From assembly GCA_013368375.1 (NCBI GenBank), contig JAACJP010000001.1, positions 992,001-1,056,000 on the forward strand: DNA of 64,000 nucleotides. The letters run 5' to 3'. The position numbers and the translations under genes are program-made. The stretch comes from Tricholomella constricta. Its lineage: Eukaryota > Basidiomycota > Agaricomycetes > Agaricales > Lyophyllaceae. Positions 52,158 to 60,959 of the stretch are shown here, one piece after another (the stretch's first letter is position 1; each line of letters begins with the position of its first letter). Under the pieces are notes generated by a model, which worked only from the letters and a program-made list of their open reading frames with translations, was not told the DNA's origin and made no database searches.

Positions 52158-52432
52158 TGTTGGCCTGGTCCTAGTTCTCATCGCTTACGTTACCATTCAC
52201 ACGTGACTCTCGATACATTTGCCTCCGTTCCATCGTTTACATCCTCAGTCGTCTTTCCCTTACTATCACGACGCTGAGGATGTGAGTATCTCCAGTCACT
52301 TATTATTTCTCCATACCTTACTGACAGACTTGTAGTGATTACTTGTCTTTGTTCTAGGTACAAATATAGTCGTCTTTCCCTTACTATCACGACGCTGAGG
52401 ATTGATTACTTGTCTTTGTTCTAGGGTCATCA
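52158..52432 (+). repeat. Copia-2 5' LTR
   Basis: TGTTGGCCTGG ... GGGTCATCA. Contains an internal near-duplication: TAGTCGTCTTTCCCTTACTA-type segment plus GATTACTTGTCTTTGTTCTAGG, each present twice. Identical base for base to the 3' LTR as read. Confidence 0.94.
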
Positions 52433-52445
52433 GGTTATGGGCCCC
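52433..52445 (+). promoter_or_regulatory. Copia-2 primer-binding site, half-tRNA type
   Basis: GGTTATGGGCCCC directly after the LTR, complementary to the anticodon region of initiator tRNA-Met. Confidence 0.8.
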
Positions 52446-52577
52446 GCCTAGAACGGATTCAATTCAATCGCCTCGGTTTCGGAGGCCTCGGCGACTCATT
52501 TTGATCGTATAGATCTTTCTTTCTTACCGCATATAGTCACCCCGATCTTTCACGATCGGTCAATTGACTCCGCGACG

Positions 52578-54728
52578 ATGTCCAATCCACCACACCACGG
52601 CCAAGGATCTGCTCAACCGGGTCGTCCCACTTTTCTTGCGCCTCGCTCTTACATTCCCCGACGTGTTCTTTCGCATCCGACAAGCGCATCCGTAACTCCA
52701 CGCGGACCTTCGTCAGGACCAATTTTGGCCGATCCAACCTTGCCCCAGTCGCTCGCCGTTTCGTCGGCACCTGTTTCTCCATTTTTTACTGCACCACCTC
52801 CTTGGTCTCAAACTCAACACGTTCCTCCTCCTTCTTCGTCGCAGTTTAATACAGTTCATGTTCAACCACCAGTACGATCTTCTTCAACCTCTGTTCCTTT
52901 ACTTAATAAACCCCCTTCTACATCACCTGGACATGGACAATCCTCTCGATCTTTTCTACAGACTCCACGTTTACCTCCCCCTGCTCCGATATCATCCGCC
53001 GGTCTTTCGTATGTTTCTTCAACTCATCTTCCTATTCTTCAAAACCCTTTCCCTACCCCCGTGCGTTCTTCTTCAATCCATAGTTCATCCCATTCACACC
53101 ACTCCGATCAACGCTTCTCTGTTACTGGTTCTGTGCATACAAATAATCCTATTGCTCCTGTTCCAATTCGCCCAATCCTTTTCGATGATTTGAACCGTGT
53201 TGTTTCTCCTTCATTCCATACTCCCCTTGCACCGGCTCCCCCTTACTTTCAACATCCATTCAATCCCATTCCGAACGTTTATCATGTTCCTATGGATCAT
53301 TCGCAACATTCGCATCATGCCAGCACTCCTTCACGTACGCTTTCAGCTTCTTCTTTACATTTACCTATGCGACCTGCTTCCGCTCATGTTTCGATCCTTT
53401 CACCGTTGTCTCCATATATCCAACCTCCACTCCCTTATCTGCCGCGCTCGTTACCTGCCTCTCCGGTTCCTCGCATTGTTGCCCCCCCTCCCGCACCTAC
53501 ACGCACTAATTCTACCTATACAAAACCCGATTTTCCAAATTTAACTAGCATTCCTTTTCTTTCCTCGGCGAGCGACTGGACTAAATGGCATTCGGCGGTC
53601 CTTCAGGTCATCGAAGCGACAGGACTCTTCGACCACATTGCTGATGTCCTTCCTCCGGACGTTCTTTTGGATCCGACAGCTTATCCTTCTCTGCCTCCCG
53701 TGATCGACAGAGCGAACTACACTCCCGATGAACTCGACTCTTATAAAGCCTGGTGGGCTCAAGACGACATCGTTTCTTTTGTCCTCCTCGGCAAACTTGG
53801 TCCGATTCCCCTCTCTCTCATTCCTCCGAAGCGGGACGCTTGGGGAAACCCGCAACGCACAGCCCGGGACATCCTTCGTCTACTTCGCACGAAATATGGA
53901 GTATACGATGCAGGCTCTGCTGCGATCGTTCAGGAATCGATCTTGTCGAAGAAAGTCATCGGCGGAGATGTTACTTCGTATGTTGACTCGTGGAGAAAGG
54001 CTGTCCTTCAAGTTGAAGGAACTCATTGGGATTTCTCGTCGTTTGACAAAGTCCAACGTTTCGCCGACGGTCTCCCGCGGACGTACGAGTATGAACCTTT
54101 ATGCGTACTTATTCGTGAAGGCTTCAACACAAACCCCCCTCATGGAGTTATCTCCTTCCACGACGCGTCACAAGCTGCACTCAATATCGAACTCGCTAGT
54201 CGCCGCCTCTCCGCGTCTCATGGTCCGACGACTAGGCGCCAAACCTCTTCATCGTCGACTGTAGCTCCTTCCACCGGTTCGAATCCACCTTCAGCTCCGT
54301 CTGTTGAACCCACTACTTCTCAGGCTACTCGTCCTCGATGCTCCAACTGTGGTGCTCTTGGCCATGTCGCCGGAAATTGCTGGGAACCTGGTGGAGGCGA
54401 TGTCGGCGGTCGTGATCGTTACCTTGCCGCCAATCCTCCTCGCCCTCGTGCACATGTCGCTATCGCTTCTGATACACAGCTTGATCCCGTCGTAGAAACT
54501 GTCGAACCCGAAATTGAATCGGCCTCTGTGCCACCTTCCTCTTATATTTCGTCTGATGCCCCGCTTTCCCCAGTCCCGGACACGGCACTGATTCCGAATT
54601 TGCCAACGCCGCTAGTCCCATTGTCCTCGCATCCTTGGCTGACCGATTCAACGCCATTCTCGACTCTGGGTGTACGGTCCATATTATTCGTGATCGAAAT
54701 TTTTTTTGGACCTACGACACTACGCTAG
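52578..54728 (+). CDS. Copia-2 gag
   Basis: Starts MSNPPHHGQGSA. The first 310 residues are Ser/Pro/His-rich and low complexity. The copia Gag core follows (IPFLSSASDWTKWHSAVLQV, YKAWWAQDDIVSFVLLGKLG, ARDILRLLRTKYG, VTSYVDSWRKAVLQVEG) and a CCHC knuckle CSNCGALGHVAGNC near residue 595. Gag coding sense is convincing to about 54580 (VPPSSYISSDAPLS). From there the protease is read in another frame (SEFANAASPIVLASLADRFN), so the last 50 codons of this ORF are probably not native. Builds the virus-like particle. Confidence 0.85.
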   Translation: MSNPPHHGQGSAQPGRPTFLAPRSYIPRRVLSHPTSASVTPRGPSSGPILADPTLPQSLAVSSAPVSPFFTAPPPWSQTQHVPPPSSSQFNTVHVQPPVRSSSTSVPLLNKPPSTSPGHGQSSRSFLQTPRLPPPAPISSAGLSYVSSTHLPILQNPFPTPVRSSSIHSSSHSHHSDQRFSVTGSVHTNNPIAPVPIRPILFDDLNRVVSPSFHTPLAPAPPYFQHPFNPIPNVYHVPMDHSQHSHHASTPSRTLSASSLHLPMRPASAHVSILSPLSPYIQPPLPYLPRSLPASPVPRIVAPPPAPTRTNSTYTKPDFPNLTSIPFLSSASDWTKWHSAVLQVIEATGLFDHIADVLPPDVLLDPTAYPSLPPVIDRANYTPDELDSYKAWWAQDDIVSFVLLGKLGPIPLSLIPPKRDAWGNPQRTARDILRLLRTKYGVYDAGSAAIVQESILSKKVIGGDVTSYVDSWRKAVLQVEGTHWDFSSFDKVQRFADGLPRTYEYEPLCVLIREGFNTNPPHGVISFHDASQAALNIELASRRLSASHGPTTRRQTSSSSTVAPSTGSNPPSAPSVEPTTSQATRPRCSNCGALGHVAGNCWEPGGGDVGGRDRYLAANPPRPRAHVAIASDTQLDPVVETVEPEIESASVPPSSYISSDAPLSPVPDTALIPNLPTPLVPLSSHPWLTDSTPFSTLGVRSILFVIEIFFGPTTLR

Positions 54729-57700
54729 CGGTACCGGTTGGAACTGCCAACTGCGGGACTCTCACGACACTGGCAAAGGGCGAAGTTCGTTTTCGACTCA
54801 CTCTCGATGGGGTAGACCAGGTTGTTTCCCTTCAGGATTGTCTTCATGCGCCCGATGTCCCTATCAACTTGATCTCGGTCGGCTCCCTGACGGAAAAGAA
54901 CATGCGGCTTGTTTTCGAGAAGAACATTACATCCATCCATCTCCCTGATTCGTCTCCTCTCCTTACGACGCATACAATCAACGCTACGGTCGTACGCCGC
55001 CTGTCTTTTCTCTTTCTGGATTTCGTCCTCCCTCCGGATAATCCCACCCGCTCTCCGATCGATCCAATCGCTCTACCTGCAATGAACAACAAGATTCCGA
55101 CCTCGTATTTCCCCATGTCGAACCCACTCCGAACCTCTGGCATCGCCGTTTTGGTCACCTCGGCCTTGACGCCACTCGAGCAGTTCTTACTAAATCCTTC
55201 GTCACGGGCGTGAAGTACTCGGGTCCCTTCTTGGACACTCATTGCATCCCCTGTCTCGTTGGCAAGCACCCCCAACGACCTTTTGACCACCTTGCCCGTC
55301 GAGCGGATCGTATCTGCGACCTCCTCCATATGGATACATGTGGCCCCTTCCCGATTCAGACTCCTCATGGAAAAAGCTTTTTCCATGTCATTCTCGATGA
55401 CCATTCGAATTACGGGTCGACTGCTCTCCTGGCGCATAAGGATGAGGCTGTAGCTCACTATTTATCGACGGAGGCATCATGGGAACGGAAGTCAGGCAAC
55501 AAAGTTCTTGTGGTTCGCTCTGATGGCGCCGGCGAGTTCACTGGTGGGGATTTGAAAGCCCATTTCATCTCTCGTGGAATACAACATCAAGTTACCGCTC
55601 CTTACGCTCATGCCCAGAACGGTAAAGCGGAATGCTATATTCGGACCCTTGAAGAAACGGCGCAGACCCTCCTCGCGGAATCTGGTCTACCTTCGTCCTT
55701 TTTCGGTGACGCTGTCCTCACTGCTCAGTATCTTCGTAACCGTTTACCCTCGTCGACTCTCCCCTCGGGCTCCACTCCGTTTTTTGTCATGGAGAATTGT
55801 AAACCTGACCTCTCCCATCTTCGCGTATGGGGTTGCCAGTGTTTCGTTCTTATTCCTGCCAAAATCCGTCCCAAGGGTGGTCCAAAGCGTTTTGAGGCAA
55901 TCTTTGTCGGTTATGAGGAAGGTCGCATCGGCTGGAGGGTTCGTGATCTAAATGGAAAATATCACTTCTCTCGGGATATCGTTTTCAATGAAAATGTTCG
56001 AGGATCCCTTCGCCATTCGACTGTCATCCCCACTAGTCCGACCGTTACTTGTCCAACTCCGCCTCTTGACACTTCATCTGCCTCCCCGCCTCCTACCTCG
56101 TCTCCTCCACCCGTAATTCCTGTTCCTCGTCGATCCACTCGTGAGCCAACTCTCACCACTCGTGGCGTTGATCATGCTACAACCATCCGCGAACGTGACG
56201 AACGCTTAGCTCGTCTTCGTGCCGCCCGTGTCTCCCGTTCTGGGGTTGTGCATCCCCAACAAACCCTCCAGGCCATCGACGATTTCATTTCCATTTTGTC
56301 CAGTCAGGCTTTTGATGCTCCTGAAGACGATCTCACCTCTCACGAGGCTGCCGCGATTTCTTTCTATAAGTCGCTTGTAGCATTTCCCGAAACTCTTCGT
56401 CGGAAAACCCAACCTCGTCAATTCGATCTCGACGTTCCTCCTTCTACTTATGAGGAAGTTCTCCTTCACCCTGACGCCGACGTTTGGAAAGCTGCCATGC
56501 AGCGTGAGTATGATAGTCTCCAGGATCTCGGTGTCTTCAAACCGACCATATTGCCTCCTGGAAGGAAGGCTATCGGACTTCGATGGGTTTTTGATTTCAA
56601 GTATAATCCTGACGGTTCGATCATCCGTGGAAAGGAGAAAGCCCGCATCGTTGCACGAGGATTCGCTCAACGACCTGAAGACTACGGCACTACCTACGCC
56701 CCCGTTGCTAAACTCACCAGTATTCGCATCGTCCTCGCCTTCGCAGCTCTATTTAATCTCGAACTTCGCACCTGTGACGCCAAAACTGCATTCCTGAACG
56801 CTCTTCTTATGCACGAAGTTTATGTTAAGCAAATCCCTGGCTTTCCAGAAATCGATCCCCATCTCGTCCTTCTTTGCATTCGCGCTCTCTACGGGCTCAA
56901 ACAGTCGTCCCATGAATGGTATAGTCTCCTCCGCAGGGTTCTCGAGGGTATCGGCTTGATTAGATGCGAAGTCGACCATGCCGTTTTTTATGGCCGTTTC
57001 TCCTCCCCTCCCCATCCCTCTATCCCTATGCCCTTGGACGGCTCTGACCTCATCTTTATCATGCCCGTTCACGTCGACGACGGCCTTGTCGCCACCAACT
57101 CTGAGCCCCTCTATCACTGGATCCTTGAAGAGATGAACCGTCATTTTACTGTCGTTGACCTTGGTCCCGCTTCCCTTTACCTGGGAATTCGTATCACTCG
57201 CGACCGTCCTAATCGCAAGCTTTGGCTTTCACAACGCCCCTTCGTCATCGACCTCCTTACTCAGTATAACCTGCTTAATGCTCGACCAGTTTCTCTACCT
57301 CTTCGACACAAACTCTCGTCTTCTGATCCCATTCCCCCCAACTGTCTACCGGACATTGCGGACTCCGAGATTACGATTCACTACCAACGTCTCGTTGGAT
57401 CCATACTTTACCTCTCCTTGTGCACACGACCAGATTTGGCCTTTACTGCCATGTCCCTAGGCCAGTTCAACGCTAATCCGACTCGCCTTCATCTCCTTGC
57501 GGCTAAAACGGTCCTGCGCTACCTATTGGGTACTGCCGATCTCGCTCTGGAGTACAACTTCGGTCCTACCCCTGTTGGTCCTCCACTTAGCGTTCTCGTC
57601 CCTCGAAACTGCGGTATGATGGACGCCGATTGGGCCGGAGATGAAGACACCCGTAGGAGCGTATCTGGCTACGCTTTTTTCATATACTCTAGCCTCGTCT

Positions 57701-58092
57701 CGTGGAGCTCCGTTCGCCAACGTACTGTCGCTTTATCCTCAACCGAAGCCGAATACATGGCTATCTCCCATGCGATGAAAGAGGCCCTTTGGATTCGCCA
57801 ATTCTTACGTTCTCTCTCGCTCCCTTATCCTCATCCGTTCCCCATGCTATGCGACAACCAGAGCGCTCTCGAAATTGCCAACTCGGACAGCACGTCTTCA
57901 CGTTCCAAGCATATAGACATCCGATATCACTTCATTCGCGAACACTTCCACTCCGGCTCTTTCTCCACATCCTGGATCCCGACATCGGACATGACTGCTG
58001 ATATCCTTACGAAGGCTTTACCTCTTCCGTTGCATACCAAACATTCACGCGCTCTTGGCCTCGTTACTTTACCGTCTGTTACGTCTTCATAA
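54580..58092 (+). pseudogene. Copia-2 protease-integrase-RT-RNase H, one further frame change
   Basis: The protease lies in frame 54635-55213 (FNAILDSGCTVHIIRDR). A change to the frame of 55210-58092 occurs between about 55040 and 55100, where NLWHRRFGHLGLDATRAVL (GAG-pre-integrase) becomes readable. Then come the zinc finger (CIPCLVGKHPQRPF) and the integrase core: MDTCGPFPIQTP, VVRSDGAGEFTG, APYAHAQNGKAECYIRTLEE. RT has FDFKYNPDGSIIRGKEKARI, KTAFLNALLMHEVYVKQIPG and MPVHVDDGLVA (VDD site). RNase H has MMDADWAGDEDTRRSVSGY, ALSSTEAEYMAI and CDNQSALEIANS. It ends LGLVTLPSVTSS. Domains are intact apart from the two frame changes. Confidence 0.9.
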
Positions 58093-58132
58093 TTGTTCCT
58101 TATTTTTTCCGCTCATTATTCACTCCTGCGAT

Positions 58133-58142
58133 GATGGGGTTG
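58133..58142 (+). promoter_or_regulatory. Copia-2 polypurine tract
   Basis: GATGGGGTTG immediately before the 3' LTR, purine-rich and in the expected place. Confidence 0.6.
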
Positions 58143-58417
58143 TGTTGGCCTGGTCCTAGTTCTCATCGCTTACGTTACCATTCACACGTGACTCTCGATA
58201 CATTTGCCTCCGTTCCATCGTTTACATCCTCAGTCGTCTTTCCCTTACTATCACGACGCTGAGGATGTGAGTATCTCCAGTCACTTATTATTTCTCCATA
58301 CCTTACTGACAGACTTGTAGTGATTACTTGTCTTTGTTCTAGGTACAAATATAGTCGTCTTTCCCTTACTATCACGACGCTGAGGATTGATTACTTGTCT
58401 TTGTTCTAGGGTCATCA
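58143..58417 (+). repeat. Copia-2 3' LTR
   Basis: Identical to 52158-52432; followed by the TSD TGAAC and the resumed Gypsy-C integrase frame. Confidence 0.94.
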
Positions 58418-58422
58418 TGAAC

Positions 58423-59144
58423 GGTCTTATTGAAAACGCTAACAAACTTCTACTAGGGCGCCTTAAACGCCTCTGTGCACCCGACCACGACAACTTGGTC
58501 GACGAAATCGACGTCGACCCGAAATCAATCCCGGCCAACTGGCCAGACCACTTTGACGAAGCAATCCGTCAACTCAACAACCGCATCCTACCAGCGCTCA
58601 ATGCAACCCCACGCGAACTACTCTTCGGCCTGCGCCTCCGACCCGACTACATACCAGCCCCACCAAACCAACCGACGACTACAGAGGACGTCGCGACCAA
58701 CTTCACCCTTTCCGACTCATTCCGTGCGGATGCACACTTACGCGCCTTACAAGACGCAGAAAGACGTAAAACGTCTTTCGACAACACATCCCCAATCACC
58801 ACCTTCAACGTCGGCGAACTCGTCCAAGTCTACGACTCAGCCTCCGACTTCAGTCACGCCACCATCAACAAAATTGCACCTAAGTGGTCCCCACCACGCC
58901 TGATCTCAGCTAAGTTTTCCAATTCTTATTCTCTTTGTACAACGGGGGCACACCCTTAAAAGGCATAACACATTCTCATAGAATGTGCCACTATATACCA
59001 CTGCGAGGCACACCGCTTGACCTCCTGAACCCGAGGGACGATCAACCACCAACGCCAACCGACTTGGAGATAGCAGAGGCGGAGGAGATGATGTTTGACG
59101 TGACGTTCTTGACCTCAGGAACGTCGCCCAGGGACGACCTCTAA
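58423..59144 (+). pseudogene. Gypsy-C pol, part 3 (integrase end)
   Basis: Resumes after Copia-2: WVN joins GLIENANKLLLGRLKRLC, supplying the third catalytic acid (Glu in GLIEN). The integrase C-terminus follows: NWPDHFDEAIRQLNNRILPA, PRELLFGLRLRPDY, FNVGELVQVYDSASDF, IAPKWSPPRLIS. A 1-nt frameshift near 58940 shifts reading to YNGGTPLKG and HYIPLRGTPLDLLNPRD, ending SPRDDL at 59144. The region 59145-59303 has no gene and ends in the purine-rich GGAGGTGGGCAGA before the 3' LTR. Confidence 0.82.
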
Positions 59145-59303
59145 AACATTGCACTGTTTACACCAACAGTGCGTGGCTCTCCCCGGGTCATCCGACATGT
59201 ACACATACGTGCTGCTGGGGGAGAGATTTGGTTGGCGCAACAGATTGCGTGCACGAGGAGGACTTCCGACATTCGGGGCGTACGTCACTTGGAGGTGGGC
59301 AGA

Positions 59304-59525
59304 TGTGGCTGTGCCACCAGCACCGAGCGCGGCTAACTCCGGCAGAGTTCGAACCTGACCTGTAGTATTTTCGCAGTAGAACATAATAAATTACCTTCTC
59401 TCATCATTGCGTTCTCCATTGGGCTCGCGCTAGGCTCCTCGACAGCTCATCATTGCGTTCTCCATTGGGCTCGCGCTAGGCTCCTCGACAGTCCCTCTTC
59501 GTGCTCTGAGGCCTAACGGTCTCCA
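59304..59525 (+). repeat. Gypsy-C 3' LTR
   Basis: 222 bp; carries a 46-bp tandem duplication (TCATCATTGCGTTCTCC... at 59401 and 59447) absent from the 5' copy. Otherwise near-identical (GGCGGAG versus GGCAGAG). Confidence 0.85.
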
Positions 59526-59890
59526 GCATTTGGCGCTCTTGGTGAGGATCTGCTTGCCTAATTTCCATGTGCCATCAATATCTGATGCCGGTGGCTTTTG
59601 TTAGCGCAGCCTCTACACGGACAGTGCCACCTTCTGGGACAACGTTGACGCAAAGCTGGTGCTCATTCGAAAAACGGCATCAAATGAAGAGCGGAAAATA
59701 ACCAAGTTTGTCATCACTATACGCGCACTTGAGTTCGACTGATCAACGACATTTTAAAAGGGCTTTTACAGCATATTTGGATCAAGATCGCGAGAAGTAC
59801 GGCTTCAAGGATGCTTGCACTATTCCTGAAGCTGGTGATGCATGGCAACAGGAAGTCGATAACACCATTGATGGCACATTGCTTGCCTGA

Positions 59891-60959
59891 GTGTCACGAC
59901 GGGGGTTCCGAGCGCATTTTTCAACGAGCTAAACTACATGGACAATTACTTAATTTCCAACCCAGTCATTTGTTACATTCCGTCATCACTAATCCTATTC
60001 ACCTCCAGCTTGTATGCCAGGAGCTTCATGTAGCATCCTTTGTGTATCTCTTGTCTGGGCTGCTGATACATAACCAATTGTTGTTCATCCTTCCGTGAAT
60101 TCTTCTCTGACAGTGGCTGAAAGTGATTTGGGTTGAGGTCGATCTCCTGGCAGAGCCAGAGTCCATCTGTGCGTCACCAGACCAGGTACACATAATAGGC
60201 CGATGAAGTCCAGAAAATGTCAGCTTGCACTTATGTGTTCATCATGTACAACGACAACTCATATTGGCTAAGACAGAGGGAATAGACTGTGTTGAGATAC
60301 TGCAAAAACTGGACGGGTTCCAGACGTGCCTCATGCTGGAGAATAGGACAGCAGTCTGGTGGGAGACAGATAGACTGGCACCAGGGCCGTATTAGTGCGC
60401 TACAGACCTGGGATGCAGCTGGTGATCAACACATCGTGCGATCAAAGGAACACTTTTGGTGTTCCGTAACACTCTTCAAACCAAATAGTTATGTGTTACT
60501 CGGCCGAAATCTCTTCTCTTCAATGACCTGCGTTACACGTGACGTGAAGACTTGGTCATATTAGTACAGTATCTTGCGTCCCCTTGTCATCATGGTTCAG
60601 ACCATGACTAACAATTATTCGGGCTCAGCCTCCGTCACAGAAGAGGGATTGGCGTCTGGCGAGACATCCCCAGGGATTCCCTTACACTCCATCCCCTCTT
60701 AATCCCCTCTTCTAGGTCAGCCCATAATTTTATACTCATCCTCCGGGATTCCACTCACACACAATCCCCGGATAGTGCACTCCAGGGCCCTCTATTTTGA
60801 TCATGTCCAAATATCATATATTCATCACGCTCCCCGCTCAAACCTCATGTCTGAGAATTATGCCGCCAATTTCTCCTTCAACCGTCCAGGGACCGAAGCC
60901 CATATGCAGGGGAAATCCCAACCCAAGGTTCAGGGAAGCGTCAACACACCAGACTCTTC
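59891..60959. other. Region without a supported gene
   Basis: About 1.07 kb after the split gene's stop. Only short overlapping ORFs; no recognised protein or RNA. Confidence 0.5.

Larger units (their letters stand above)
52158..58417 (+). mobile_element. Copia-2: complete Copia element nested in Gypsy-C integrase
   Basis: Identical 275-bp LTRs (52158-52432, 58143-58417, TG...CA) and 5-bp TSD TGAAC (52153-52157, 58418-58422). It has a half-tRNA primer site, gag with CCHC, protease, integrase, RT, RNase H in copia order and a purine tract before the 3' LTR. Identical LTRs make it the youngest insertion here, although two frame changes interrupt the polyprotein. Confidence 0.94.
44017..59525 (+). 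mobile_element. Gypsy-C: LTR retrotransposon carrying nested hAT and Copia elements
   Basis: LTRs start TGTGGCTGTGCCACC and end GTCTCCA at 44017-44176 and 59304-59525. Internal order is primer site, gag, protease-RT, hAT insertion, RT-RNase H-integrase, Copia insertion, integrase end. Subtracting both insertions leaves about 7.06 kb. Flanks GCGT (44013-44016) and GCAT (59526-59529) are read as a 4-bp TSD with one CpG transition, because joining them restores the host exon (CTC TGT GCG CGT TTG GCG CTC TTG). Confidence 0.88.
32491..59890 (+). pseudogene. Cellular-type gene of unknown function split by Gypsy-B and Gypsy-C
   Basis: Coding pieces: 32491-32620 and 43160-43377 (exon 1), 43432-43545, 43595-43678, 43732-43857, 43918-44016 plus 59530-59541 (exon 5), 59605-59705, 59761-59890. 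Leaving out Gypsy-B with one CAATG and Gypsy-C with one GCGT/GCAT, these sum to 1014 nt, 337 aa, with no internal stop and consistent splice phases (introns 49-63 bp). Start MTSPAQASSP; the first 90 residues are Ser/Pro/Thr-rich. The rest is helical: IRVKLHLYQQEAVEDFIK, KLFIKQCEVENKLDSIVAIM, DLATKVVRD, TFWDNVDAKLVLIRK, DAWQQEVDNTID. I cannot assign a function; the pattern recalls multicopy hypothetical proteins of mushrooms. As it stands the locus cannot give a full product unless both elements are spliced out, which is unlikely. Confidence 0.82.

Noticed and set aside
59331..59353. tRNA B box in Gypsy-C LTR (GAGTTCGAACCTGACC)
   Set aside because: No A box at a plausible distance and no cloverleaf; it lies inside both LTR copies.
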